Origin: Bryobacteraceae bacterium CoA2 C42 | GTDB taxonomy: Bacteria > Acidobacteriota > Terriglobia > Bryobacterales > Bryobacteraceae | Direction of reading: 5' to 3' | NCBI GenBank assembly: GCA_019931245.1 | Contig: JAINDL010000178.1 | Span: 1-36,555 of the forward strand | DNA: 36,555 bases | Shown here: positions 26,285 through 33,841 of the stretch, one piece after another | Layout of the letters: each line of letters begins with the position of its first letter | Numbering within the stretch: position 1 is the first letter of the stretch | Translations under genes and position numbers: made by a program | Notes under the pieces: model-generated | Told to the model about the DNA's origin: nothing | The model's database searches: none | The model's input: only the letters and a program-made list of their open reading frames with translations

Positions 26285-26713
26285 ATGGTACACATGTTTG
26301 GTTGGTTCAAACGATGGCTGTCGGCCCGCCCGGCGGCTGCGCCCGCCCCCGCTTCGCGTCCTGCCCAGCCGCCCGGCTCGCCGCGGCTGAAGTCCTATCA
26401 GGCCGATAGCGGTCACGTCTATCAGTATTTCTTTGAAGGCCGCCACTGCCACGGCCGCGAAACCGCCTTTCTGTTCTCCGTCACCGCCCAGCGGACCGCT
26501 CCGCAGCGCGTCTCCGTCGTCCTCCCGGAGGCCTCTCTCGCCTCCTTTGAACGGGACGCCGGCCGGCGCCTCGCGGAAAACGAACGCTACGGCGTGGCGA
26601 AAATGGCCCTGTTGCGCCTGTTCGACACAAGCGAACAACCCGAAGATCTCGCCGGTGGCGCCCGCATCGATGAGGCCCATGCGCGCGAGTACCTCCAGGT
26701 GCTCGATCTCTAG
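26285..26713 (+). CDS. Conserved-looking cytoplasmic protein, function unknown
   Basis: A 142-residue protein I cannot assign. The N-terminus is basic and aromatic (MFGWFKRWLSARP), then comes a proline/alanine-rich stretch, then a compact alpha/beta part (KSYQADSGHVYQYFFEGRHC, TAFLFSVTAQRTAPQRVSVVLP, YGVAKMALLRLFDTSEQPEDL). The true start may be the second ATG at 26294. It runs divergently from the BNR-repeat gene and ends by sharing a CTAG with the convergent nucleotidyltransferase gene at 26710. Confidence 0.65.
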   Translation: MVHMFGWFKRWLSARPAAAPAPASRPAQPPGSPRLKSYQADSGHVYQYFFEGRHCHGRETAFLFSVTAQRTAPQRVSVVLPEASLASFERDAGRRLAENERYGVAKMALLRLFDTSEQPEDLAGGARIDEAHAREYLQVLDL

Positions 26714-28026
26714 CGCCGCGCGCTCGAAACCAGCGGCGGATGCTGCGGCGCCGGCGGCATTACCAGCTCGGGCTCCACGATCTTCTTCGGCCGCGCATCG
26801 AGCCGTTTGGCGATGAACGTCGCCTTGGCCTTTTCAAACTTCGCCGACCCCGGCTCGATTCCTGTCGCCTCGCTGATCTCCTCGTCGGTGATCTCCTGCG
26901 CCGCCGGCAGATACTTCTGCAGATAGTTCTTGATCCGGTCCTGCACCGTCCGGTCGGTCGACTTGTAAAGTAGGTACACCAGTTCCGCGCCCTGCGCCTT
27001 CTGCGCGGCGCCGTAGAGTATGGAGGGCTTGGTCATCTTCGGCTGTTTCAACTCCACCGCCAGCTTCTTCACCCGGCCGTCCAGCCGCTCCCACGCCTGA
27101 ATCGCCGGTTTATCGAGCGCGCACGCCGTCTTCAGCCCCGCCCTCTCCTTCGGCGCCAGCCTCTCACACAGCACCGTCAGAAATAAGCCCATGTTCTCCA
27201 CCGGCAGATTCAGCTCCAGCGCCACATTCTGCCGCGCCTTCTGCAGCTTCTGTAACCCCGCGTGGTTCACCTTGTCGCCCATCATGGCCGGGCAGAACAG
27301 CGTCAGCAGCCCCTGGTCATCCAGCTCTTTGATAATCTCAGCGCTCGCCGGCTCGACGGCGATATGGTGCAGCTCCAGCCGCAGCGCCTCGGCGCTGATC
27401 TTCCGCTCGAGATTCGCGTCCCGCACGTTCTCGTACTGCTGCAGCGTCCGCTCATCGATCGTAAACTGGAAGCGCTTGGCAAAGCGGATTAACCGCAGAA
27501 TCCGGACAGGGTCATCGTAAAACGTGTACTTGGAAACCGTACGCAGCTCCCGCCGTTCCAGGTCCCCCAACCCGTTGTTCGGATCGATCAGCAGCCCTTT
27601 CGACGCCCGGTTCAGCGACATGGCGATCGCGTTGATCGTAAAGTCCCGATTCTTGAGGTCTTCGTAGATCGTCGCCGGGCTGATCGTCGGCTTGGCCCCG
27701 GCCTTGGCGTACTTCTCCTCCCGTGCCATCGCTATCTCCACCCGGACATTCTGTGGAAACACCAGTTCGGCGCGGTTCCGGCGCGTATCGAGCGCCACCA
27801 TCTCCAACCCCGTTTTCTTCAAGATGGCCTTGGCCAACGCGATCGCATTGCCTTCCACGGTGAAATTCAAATCCCGGATCGGGAAACCGGCCATCATGTC
27901 CCGCAGCGCCCCGCCGGCCAGGAAGAGATTCAGCCCAGCCTCGTTGGCCGCCGTCTGCACCGTCGCCAGCGCCTCGCTCTGCGCTGCGTTCAGGTGGCTC
28001 TCAAGGGTGTACAAATAGTCGCTCAT
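26710..28026 (-). CDS. CCA tRNA nucleotidyltransferase / poly(A) polymerase family protein
   Basis: A 438-residue class II member of the pol-beta-type nucleotidyltransferases. Motifs visible are GGALRDMMAGFPIRDLNFTVEG (38-59), NRDFTINAIAMSLN and the RNA-binding helix YDDPVRILRLIRFAKRFQF. The C-terminal half (about 250-438) is helical, with a basic end. The family adds CCA to tRNA 3' ends or tails RNA. The catalytic pair is normally D-x-D. Here it is D52-L-N54, with codon AAT one base from GAT, so the second metal-binding carboxylate is missing. No HD phosphohydrolase motif was seen. It follows xerD by six bases and shares CTAG with the convergent gene at 26713. Activity is uncertain. Confidence 0.88.
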   Translation of the reverse strand: MSDYLYTLESHLNAAQSEALATVQTAANEAGLNLFLAGGALRDMMAGFPIRDLNFTVEGNAIALAKAILKKTGLEMVALDTRRNRAELVFPQNVRVEIAMAREEKYAKAGAKPTISPATIYEDLKNRDFTINAIAMSLNRASKGLLIDPNNGLGDLERRELRTVSKYTFYDDPVRILRLIRFAKRFQFTIDERTLQQYENVRDANLERKISAEALRLELHHIAVEPASAEIIKELDDQGLLTLFCPAMMGDKVNHAGLQKLQKARQNVALELNLPVENMGLFLTVLCERLAPKERAGLKTACALDKPAIQAWERLDGRVKKLAVELKQPKMTKPSILYGAAQKAQGAELVYLLYKSTDRTVQDRIKNYLQKYLPAAQEITDEEISEATGIEPGSAKFEKAKATFIAKRLDARPKKIVEPELVMPPAPQHPPLVSSARR

Positions 28027-28032
28027 GTCGGT

Positions 28033-28932
28033 TTAGGCTCGGGGATGGTGCTCGTCCACCACGCGGCGCAGCCGGCCGCGGGCAACGTGGGTGTAAATTT
28101 GAGTCGTGCCAATATCGGCGTGCCCGAGCATCGCCTGGACACTGCGCAGATCGGCGCCGCCCTCCAGCAGATGCGTGGCAAAAGAGTGCCGCAGCACGTG
28201 CGGCGTTAAATGATGAAAAATCCCCACCGATTTCCCATATTGCGCCAGTAATTTCCAGAATCCCTGCCGGGTCATCGGCCCGCCGCGGGCGGTCACAAAC
28301 AAAAAACGGCTCACCCGGCCCTTCAGTAAGGCCGGCCGGCCCGCACCCAGATAGCTTGTAATCGCCGCGACCGCCGGCTGACCCATCGGAATCAGCCGCT
28401 CCTTATTGCCCTTGCCGCTAACCCGGAGATAACCCAGCTCCAGATTCACGTTACGTAGCTCCACTGTAATTAGCTCAGAAACCCGCAGACCGCAGGCGTA
28501 TAGCAACTGCAGCATCGCCCGATCCCGGATCCCGGTCGGCGCATCCACCGGCGGCGACGCCAGCAGCCGCTCAATTTGCTCTCCGTTCAAAAACTTCGGG
28601 ATTGCCTGCAGCGCCTTCGGGGTCCGCAGCAACTCCACCGGGTTGTCCGTCATCCGCTTCTCCCGCTGCAGATGCCGGTAAAGGTTCCGCAGCGAGGTTA
28701 AATGTCTAGCCACCGTGCGCGCCGAACATCCACTCCCGTACAGCGAGTCCAGATACACCCCGATCTCCTCCTGTGACGTGGGTACCGGTGCGTCCCCGCC
28801 CCCCCAAAAACAGGCAAACCGATCGAGATCCCGACCGTATGATTCGAGCGAATTAGCGGCAAGACCCTTCTCCATCCGACAAAAGTCGAGAAAGTTACGG
28901 ATCTCCGAGGCGAGAGAATCCTCGCGATACAT
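28033..28932 (-). CDS. xerD: Site-specific tyrosine recombinase, XerC/D type
   Basis: A 299-residue tyrosine recombinase matching XerD in length. The N-terminal SAM-like core-binding domain (about 8-95) includes FLDFCRMEKGLAANSLESYGRDL. The catalytic residues are all present: R150 (CGLRVSEL), K174 (SGKGNKER), H245 and R248 (TPHVLRHSFATHLL), H271 (GHADIGTTQ) and the nucleophile Y280 (IYTHV). Xer proteins resolve chromosome dimers at the dif site near the terminus. No phage or element genes surround it and it is paired with a housekeeping-type RNA gene, so it is more likely chromosomal XerD than an integrase. XerC versus XerD is not fully settled by eye. Confidence 0.9.
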   Translation of the reverse strand: MYREDSLASEIRNFLDFCRMEKGLAANSLESYGRDLDRFACFWGGGDAPVPTSQEEIGVYLDSLYGSGCSARTVARHLTSLRNLYRHLQREKRMTDNPVELLRTPKALQAIPKFLNGEQIERLLASPPVDAPTGIRDRAMLQLLYACGLRVSELITVELRNVNLELGYLRVSGKGNKERLIPMGQPAVAAITSYLGAGRPALLKGRVSRFLFVTARGGPMTRQGFWKLLAQYGKSVGIFHHLTPHVLRHSFATHLLEGGADLRSVQAMLGHADIGTTQIYTHVARGRLRRVVDEHHPRA

Positions 28933-28939
28933 TGCCCCA

Positions 28940-28969
28940 ATGATACAATACGGAGCAAAAATGTGGAAA
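28940..28969 (-). promoter_or_regulatory. Possible promoter upstream of xerD
   Basis: On the minus strand TTTCCA (28964-28969) and TATCAT (28940-28945) are 18 bases apart, resembling weak -35 and -10 elements. The start would fall close to the ATG at 28932, giving little or no leader. This A/T-rich gap is also the only candidate promoter region for the divergent gene at 29013. Confidence 0.25.
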
Positions 28970-29012
28970 TTCTTGCACCAGATTTCAGCAAACAGAGGGG
29001 TTTAAGCACGTT

Positions 29013-29492
29013 TTGGCCAGCTCCGCAAGCAAAAAGGTCCGCATTTTACGCTTTGACCGGGAACCGCTCCACGGCTTTGTCCAATCTCCCGGCTTCCAGA
29101 CCGACATCGGAATTGAGTTCCTCTCCCAGGAAGGAAATCTCGCCGTCATCCCCTATGCCGACGTCAAAGCGATCTGCTTTATCCAGGATTTCGACGACGT
29201 CGCCGCTCGGCTCGACGGCGCCCATTTCATCAGCCGCCCCAAAAAAGCCGGCCTCTGGGTCCGCCTCCGCTTCCGCGATGGCGCCTCCATGGACGGGATT
29301 CTCTCGGGCAGCCTACTCCAACTCGACCCTCACGGCTATACCCTCGCCCCCCCGGATCAGGGCGTCAACCCCCAGCGCCTCTTTGTCCCCCGCGCCGCCC
29401 TCACCGACCTGCAGGTCCTCGCCGTCGTCGGCGGCACCGCGAAGAAACCAGCCAAAACCCCGGTCCCCGAGACCCAGGCCAAACTCTTCTAG
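29013..29492 (+). CDS. DUF6982-like protein, function unknown
   Basis: A 159-residue cytoplasmic protein resembling a group I recall from Acidobacteriota as DUF6982. Its segments are KVRILRFDREPLHGFVQSPGF, GIEFLSQEGNLAVIPYADVKAICFIQDFDD, LWVRLRFRDGASMDGILSGSLLQLDPHGYTLAPPD and QRLFVPRAALTDLQVLAVVG. These are beta-rich, with two repeats that look like small barrel folds. The role is unknown. The start is taken as TTG at 29013, preceded by GAGGGG about twelve bases upstream; no ATG is available near the conserved region. The stop shares a CTAG with the convergent gene at 29489. Confidence 0.68.
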   Translation: MASSASKKVRILRFDREPLHGFVQSPGFQTDIGIEFLSQEGNLAVIPYADVKAICFIQDFDDVAARLDGAHFISRPKKAGLWVRLRFRDGASMDGILSGSLLQLDPHGYTLAPPDQGVNPQRLFVPRAALTDLQVLAVVGGTAKKPAKTPVPETQAKLF

Positions 29493-30274
29493 AGCGCCTT
29501 CAACCGCGGCATATCCGGCGGCAGTTCGAATAACTTCGCTTCGAGCTCAGTATTCACCGTCACCTGCTCGGAGAAGATCTCAAACACCTTCTCCCCGTCC
29601 CGGTTCCGGACAATGTTCCACGGCCACAGCGCCCCGCCGCCCACGTCCCGGTACTTAGCGAAGATACTGATCTCCTCGTGCCGGTACCGCATCGCATCCC
29701 GCCGGTAGAACACCTGCCGCACCGGTAACTTCGTTGTCCGGTGCAGATACACCGTCACTAACCGGTTCGCCGCGTCGGTGATATCCACCACCTCCACCGG
29801 CTGATTCTCGAGCACCCCGGTCTCCTTGTGCTCCACAATCAGCCCCGGCTCCTCCCGCCGCTGCCGCAGAATGTAGAAAATGTTCCGCAGCGTCGAATCC
29901 TCGTACCGCGCCCACACCTCCGGCGCCAGCGCCCGCGCCCCCCGGTTCGAGACCTGATACCCGGCCGTCTCCTCAAACAGCACGGCATAGTCTTCCTTGT
30001 CCTTGCCGTAGGACTGCCGCTCCCGCACCGCCAACTCCCCCGGCTTCGGCGCCATCCCGTAGCGCGTATAGATGCGCGCCCGCGTCAACCCGGCCAGCCG
30101 CTCCCGGTAAAACGAGTACAGCCGCCCCGCTTCCGTCCGATTGTTCATCGCCAGAAACGCCGGCCCACCCAGCGCCGCCAGCGTCTCGGCCAGCAGCTGC
30201 TTGCCCACACTCTGGCGATCCGCCAGCAGCAGGGACGGCGCGGCAAAGGAGAAAAGTGCAGTTCGTCGCGTCAC
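29489..30274 (-). CDS. Exported protein, possibly LolA-like fold
   Basis: A 261-residue protein with a short RR-containing signal (MTRRTALFSFAAPSLLLA). The rest is beta-rich: AALGGPAFLAMNNRTEAGRLYSF, EDYAVLFEETAGYQVSNRGAR, QPVEVVDITDAANRLVTVYLHRTTKLPVRQVFYR. The pattern of a thin layer that reports a lipid-like substrate strand by strand resembles lipoprotein-sorting (LolA/LolB-like) proteins, but no motif proves it. The GTG start overlaps the stop of the preceding M16-like gene in GTGA, so it is the last member of the envelope operon that begins at 36325. Confidence 0.65.
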   Translation of the reverse strand: MTRRTALFSFAAPSLLLADRQSVGKQLLAETLAALGGPAFLAMNNRTEAGRLYSFYRERLAGLTRARIYTRYGMAPKPGELAVRERQSYGKDKEDYAVLFEETAGYQVSNRGARALAPEVWARYEDSTLRNIFYILRQRREEPGLIVEHKETGVLENQPVEVVDITDAANRLVTVYLHRTTKLPVRQVFYRRDAMRYRHEEISIFAKYRDVGGGALWPWNIVRNRDGEKVFEIFSEQVTVNTELEAKLFELPPDMPRLKAL

Positions 30275-32343
30275 TTCTTCATAATCTCTTCAAGAGTGAC
30301 GCCCGTGTTGGCCTGTATGGTTTCACTCAACGTCGTCCCCGCCGGCTTGCCGCCCTGCAGAATCACCGTCTTGTGCGGAAACTTCACCCCGCCCACCTCC
30401 CGCCAGTCGCTGAACTGCCGCTCCACGTCCACCTTCCCCTGCGGACCCATCGCCTCCACGATCAGCTTGGCCGGCAACCCCGTCGCCGGGTCCATCTCGA
30501 GGCGCGCCGCCTTCCCGTTGCCATCGCTGATCTCCACCCGGTTCTCGCCCACCCCGTTCACCGTCCGTCCGGCCATCCGGTCACTCTGCACCAGCGTCAC
30601 CAGCATCGAAAACAGCTCATCGCTCACCTGCTTCAGCACCGGCGCCGGCATCGGCTGCGGACCCGGCGCCCCCGGCGCCACCAAAAATCCGCTCTTGCCG
30701 TCAAAGGCCGCAATCACCTTCCCGAACGGCAGCTCCTGCTCCTGCCGCACCTTGTCCGGCATCAGCCACTGCACCTTTTGATTCACCTTCATCGGCCCCA
30801 ACTCGGCCTTGTTCACCATCACCACGTCCCGAATCGCCGCCAGCTTCTCCATCCCGCCCATCGCCTGCTGCATCCGCCCCAGCAGCGCCTTGCCCTGGGC
30901 CAGTGAAGCCGCGCTCGCCGCCGCCACCTCTTTTTTCGGCTCCTTTACCTTCAGCTCCAACTGCGTCACCGGCAGCTTCAGATCCGTCAACGGCGTCTTC
31001 AACTGATCCGTATTCGTAATGGCGACATAGACAAACTTCTCCGGCTGAATATACTGCTTGGCCACCCGCAATACATCCTCCCGCTTCACCGCCGCCAGCG
31101 CCTTCTGGTAGCTGAACAGGAACTCCTTCGGATAACCGTAGTACTCATACCGGAACAGCCGCGACAACGTCTTCGCCGGCCGGTCGAAGTTGAACACAAA
31201 CGAGTTCACCACCTTCTCCTTGGCGTCGTTCAACTCCTGCTCGGTCACCAGCTCCGTCCGGATCCGGTTCACCTCCTGCTGAATCGTCTGAAACGTCAAC
31301 ACCGTCGACTCCGCCTTCGTCGAACCCGATATCCGGAACAGCCCCGGGTTCAGATACCCCGCGCCCCATCCCGCGCCCACGCTATACGCCAGCCCCATCT
31401 CCGTCCGCACCTTCCGGAACAGCCGCGAATCGAAACTCCCGCCCAGAATATCGCTCAGCACCTCGAGCGCCGGGTAATCCTTATCGCTCAGCAGCCCCCC
31501 CAGATGGCCAATGCTGAACGAGGTCTGGTTCACGTCTTTTTTATCGCCCACGTAGATGCCCGGCTTGGCCGCGTGCGTCACCTTCGGAAACTCCGGCACC
31601 GGCGCCTGCTCCACCGTCCAGCCCGCGAAAATCTGCTCGAGACGCGCCCGCATCGCCGCCTTGTCAAAGTCACCCTGAATGGCCAGCCGCACATTCTTCG
31701 GGAAGTAATACCGTTTGTGGAACGCCAGCAGATCCTCCCGCTGAATCCGGTCCAACGTCTCGTATTCAATGCTCCGCCCAAACGGCGTATCCTTGCCGTA
31801 GACCGTATCGGAGAACTCGGCGTTGTTCACCTGCCCGGCGTCGTCATACCGCCGCCCAATCGCCGACCGGTACTGCATCTTCAACAGATCGATCTTGTTC
31901 TGCCGGAACTCGGGCGCCGTCAGCACGTCATGAAAAACACCCAGCACCTCGTCCGTATTCTCCTTCAAACAGTTGAAGGAGACCGACCCGAGCGTCTCGT
32001 CAATGCCCGATTCCACCCCCGCCGCAATCGCCTCCAGCTGTTCATCCAGCTGATCGCCCGTCTTTGCCTTCGTCCCGCCGGTCCGCATCGTACCCGCCGC
32101 AATCACGTGCACCCCGGTCTTGTCCGCCGGCTCGAACAACGTCCCGGTCCGCACCAGCGCAATGCCATTGATCAACGGCAGGTTGTGGTTCTCGAGCAGA
32201 TACACCTTCATGCCGTTCGGCAGCGTGAAGGTTTCAATCTCGGGAATCTTCACCTCGCCCAGCTTTGGGAACTGCAACTGCTTATAGGCCGGCTGCGCCG
32301 CGGCCATCGCGGCCATCACGAAAAGTGTCAATACGGTACGCAT
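30271..32343 (-). CDS. M16-family peptidase-like subunit without zinc motif, with C-terminal LolA-like region
   Basis: A 690-residue exported protein (signal peptide over residues 1-17). Residues 30-470 follow the M16 (pitrilysin/insulinase) double-domain plan: FTLPNGMKVYLLENHNLPLINGIALVRTG, then LEAIAAGVESGIDETLGSVSFNCL and the second-half KDYPALEVLSDILGGSFDSRLFRKVR. Where active members have HxxEH, this one reads GVHVIAAGTM, so it cannot bind zinc that way and should be the non-catalytic partner. From about residue 500 a further region (AAIRDVVMVNKAELGPMKVNQ, KIAAFDGKSGFLV, RLEMDPATGLPAKLIVEAMG) resembles lipoprotein-sorting domains. The ATG follows the catalytic M16 gene by three bases, and its stop overlaps the next GTG. 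Confidence 0.85.
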   Translation of the reverse strand: MRTVLTLFVMAAMAAAQPAYKQLQFPKLGEVKIPEIETFTLPNGMKVYLLENHNLPLINGIALVRTGTLFEPADKTGVHVIAAGTMRTGGTKAKTGDQLDEQLEAIAAGVESGIDETLGSVSFNCLKENTDEVLGVFHDVLTAPEFRQNKIDLLKMQYRSAIGRRYDDAGQVNNAEFSDTVYGKDTPFGRSIEYETLDRIQREDLLAFHKRYYFPKNVRLAIQGDFDKAAMRARLEQIFAGWTVEQAPVPEFPKVTHAAKPGIYVGDKKDVNQTSFSIGHLGGLLSDKDYPALEVLSDILGGSFDSRLFRKVRTEMGLAYSVGAGWGAGYLNPGLFRISGSTKAESTVLTFQTIQQEVNRIRTELVTEQELNDAKEKVVNSFVFNFDRPAKTLSRLFRYEYYGYPKEFLFSYQKALAAVKREDVLRVAKQYIQPEKFVYVAITNTDQLKTPLTDLKLPVTQLELKVKEPKKEVAAASAASLAQGKALLGRMQQAMGGMEKLAAIRDVVMVNKAELGPMKVNQKVQWLMPDKVRQEQELPFGKVIAAFDGKSGFLVAPGAPGPQPMPAPVLKQVSDELFSMLVTLVQSDRMAGRTVNGVGENRVEISDGNGKAARLEMDPATGLPAKLIVEAMGPQGKVDVERQFSDWREVGGVKFPHKTVILQGGKPAGTTLSETIQANTGVTLEEIMKK

Positions 32344-32346
32344 CGC

Positions 32347-33840
32347 TTACTTGCCCTCCCGCTTCACCTGAACGCTGTAAGCCACCGTCCGGTTCTTCTT
32401 CGTCAGGTACTGGTTCAACACCCGCTTCACATCCGCCGCCGTCACTTTCTCGAGCTCCTCCAACTCCGTAAAGACCTTCTTCCACGACCCCAACGCCACG
32501 TGCGCCTCGGCCATCTGCTGCGCCAGGCCGCTATTGCTGTCGAGCCCCGCAATGAACCCCGCCCGCAGCTTCGTCTTCACCCGCTTCACCGCCGCCTCGT
32601 CCACCGGCTCTTTCTTCATCCGCTCAATCAACTCGTCCCAGGCCTTTTCGAGATCCTCCACCGTCTTCCCCGCGTTAGGCACCATAAAGACAATGAACAG
32701 ATGCGGATACTTCCCGCTCGGGAACGTCGCCCCCGAATCGGCGCCCAGCGCCAACTTCTTCTCCTCCACCAGCTCCCGGTTCAACTTCCCCGTCCGCCCG
32801 CCCGACAGAATCCCGTCGAGCACCGCAATCGCCGGGTCGTCCGGGTGCGTCCCCTCCGGCCGGTGATAAGCAATCGCGACAAACGGCTGCGCCTCCGTCT
32901 CCACCGTCACCCGCTTCTCGCCGTTCTGCTCCGGCTCCACCGTGTTCAGCCGCGGCGGCAGCGGCCCGGCCGGAATCGGCCCGAAGTACTTCTCCGCCCA
33001 CAGCTTCACCTGCGCCGGACTCACATCGCCCACAATCGAAATCGTCACGTTCGCCGGCACATAGTAGGTCTTGTGAAACTCCGCCGCGCCCTTGGCCCGC
33101 AGGTTTTCAATGTCGGTCGCCCAGCCAATCAGGTTCCGGTACGGATGCGCCGTAAAGGCCGTCGATAGCAGCGCCTCAATCAGCTTGCCCTGCGCCGAGG
33201 AGTCCACGCGCATCCGCCGCTCCTCCCGCACCACATCCCGTTCTTTATAAAATTCCCGGAACACCGGCTGCCGGAACCACTCCGACTGCAGCGCAAACCA
33301 CAACTCCGTCCGGTTCGACGGCAGGCTGTAAAAGTAATTCGTGGTATCAAGACCCGTCGAGGCGTTGAATCCCACCCCGCCATTCTTCTCAATCTCCCGC
33401 GTAAACGCGTTCTGCTCGACGTACTGATCCGCATCGGCAATGGCCTTCTTCAGCGCCGCCTCCAGGCGTTCCATCTGCGCCTTATCCGCCCGCCGCTCCT
33501 TCCGTCGCTCCTCTTCAAGCCGGTCGTAGGCCGCCTCCACCGCCGCCAGCGCCTTCTGCTCCAGCACGAAGTTCTTCGAACCCAGCGACGCCGTGCCCTT
33601 CCCGATCATGTGCTCGAACATATGCGCCGTCGACGACGCATTCGCCGGATCGTTCGCCGCGCCCACGTTCACATGCGCGTGAAACGCCACCGTCGGCGAC
33701 TCGTGCCGCTCCATCACGAGAAAGTGCATCCCGTTCTTGAGCGTGAACTCCGTCACCCGCTTCTCAAAGTCAGCCAGGCTTTGCCCCCAAAGCAACGGCA
33801 GAGCCAGCAATCCCAAACCACTCAGCTTCCAGGAAGACAT
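32347..33840 (-). CDS. Zinc-dependent M16-family peptidase, catalytic subunit
   Basis: A 497-residue exported peptidase with a signal peptide (KLSGLGLLALPLLWGQS). The inverted zinc motif HMFEH (H73, E76, H77) is intact, and the third ligand glutamate is expected in the REFYKERDVVREERRMRVD helix near 195-212. An unusual long charged coiled coil fills about residues 90-150, between the zinc motif and that helix. The second half carries HPDDPAIAVLDGILSGGRTGKLNRELVE. Together with the following non-catalytic subunit it probably forms a heterodimeric periplasmic protease. ATG 33840 is preferred since the signal peptide follows directly; ATG 33849 would overlap the upstream stop by eight bases. Confidence 0.9.
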   Translation of the reverse strand: MSSWKLSGLGLLALPLLWGQSLADFEKRVTEFTLKNGMHFLVMERHESPTVAFHAHVNVGAANDPANASSTAHMFEHMIGKGTASLGSKNFVLEQKALAAVEAAYDRLEEERRKERRADKAQMERLEAALKKAIADADQYVEQNAFTREIEKNGGVGFNASTGLDTTNYFYSLPSNRTELWFALQSEWFRQPVFREFYKERDVVREERRMRVDSSAQGKLIEALLSTAFTAHPYRNLIGWATDIENLRAKGAAEFHKTYYVPANVTISIVGDVSPAQVKLWAEKYFGPIPAGPLPPRLNTVEPEQNGEKRVTVETEAQPFVAIAYHRPEGTHPDDPAIAVLDGILSGGRTGKLNRELVEEKKLALGADSGATFPSGKYPHLFIVFMVPNAGKTVEDLEKAWDELIERMKKEPVDEAAVKRVKTKLRAGFIAGLDSNSGLAQQMAEAHVALGSWKKVFTELEELEKVTAADVKRVLNQYLTKKNRTVAYSVQVKREGK

Positions 33841-33841
33841 A

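Noticed and set aside
28033-28932. Phage or island integrase
   Set aside because: No tRNA, attachment repeats or phage genes nearby; the protein matches chromosomal Xer in length and residues.
31504-33168. 554-codon plus-strand frame
   Set aside because: Antisense to the M16 pair; R/H/L-rich with no domain.
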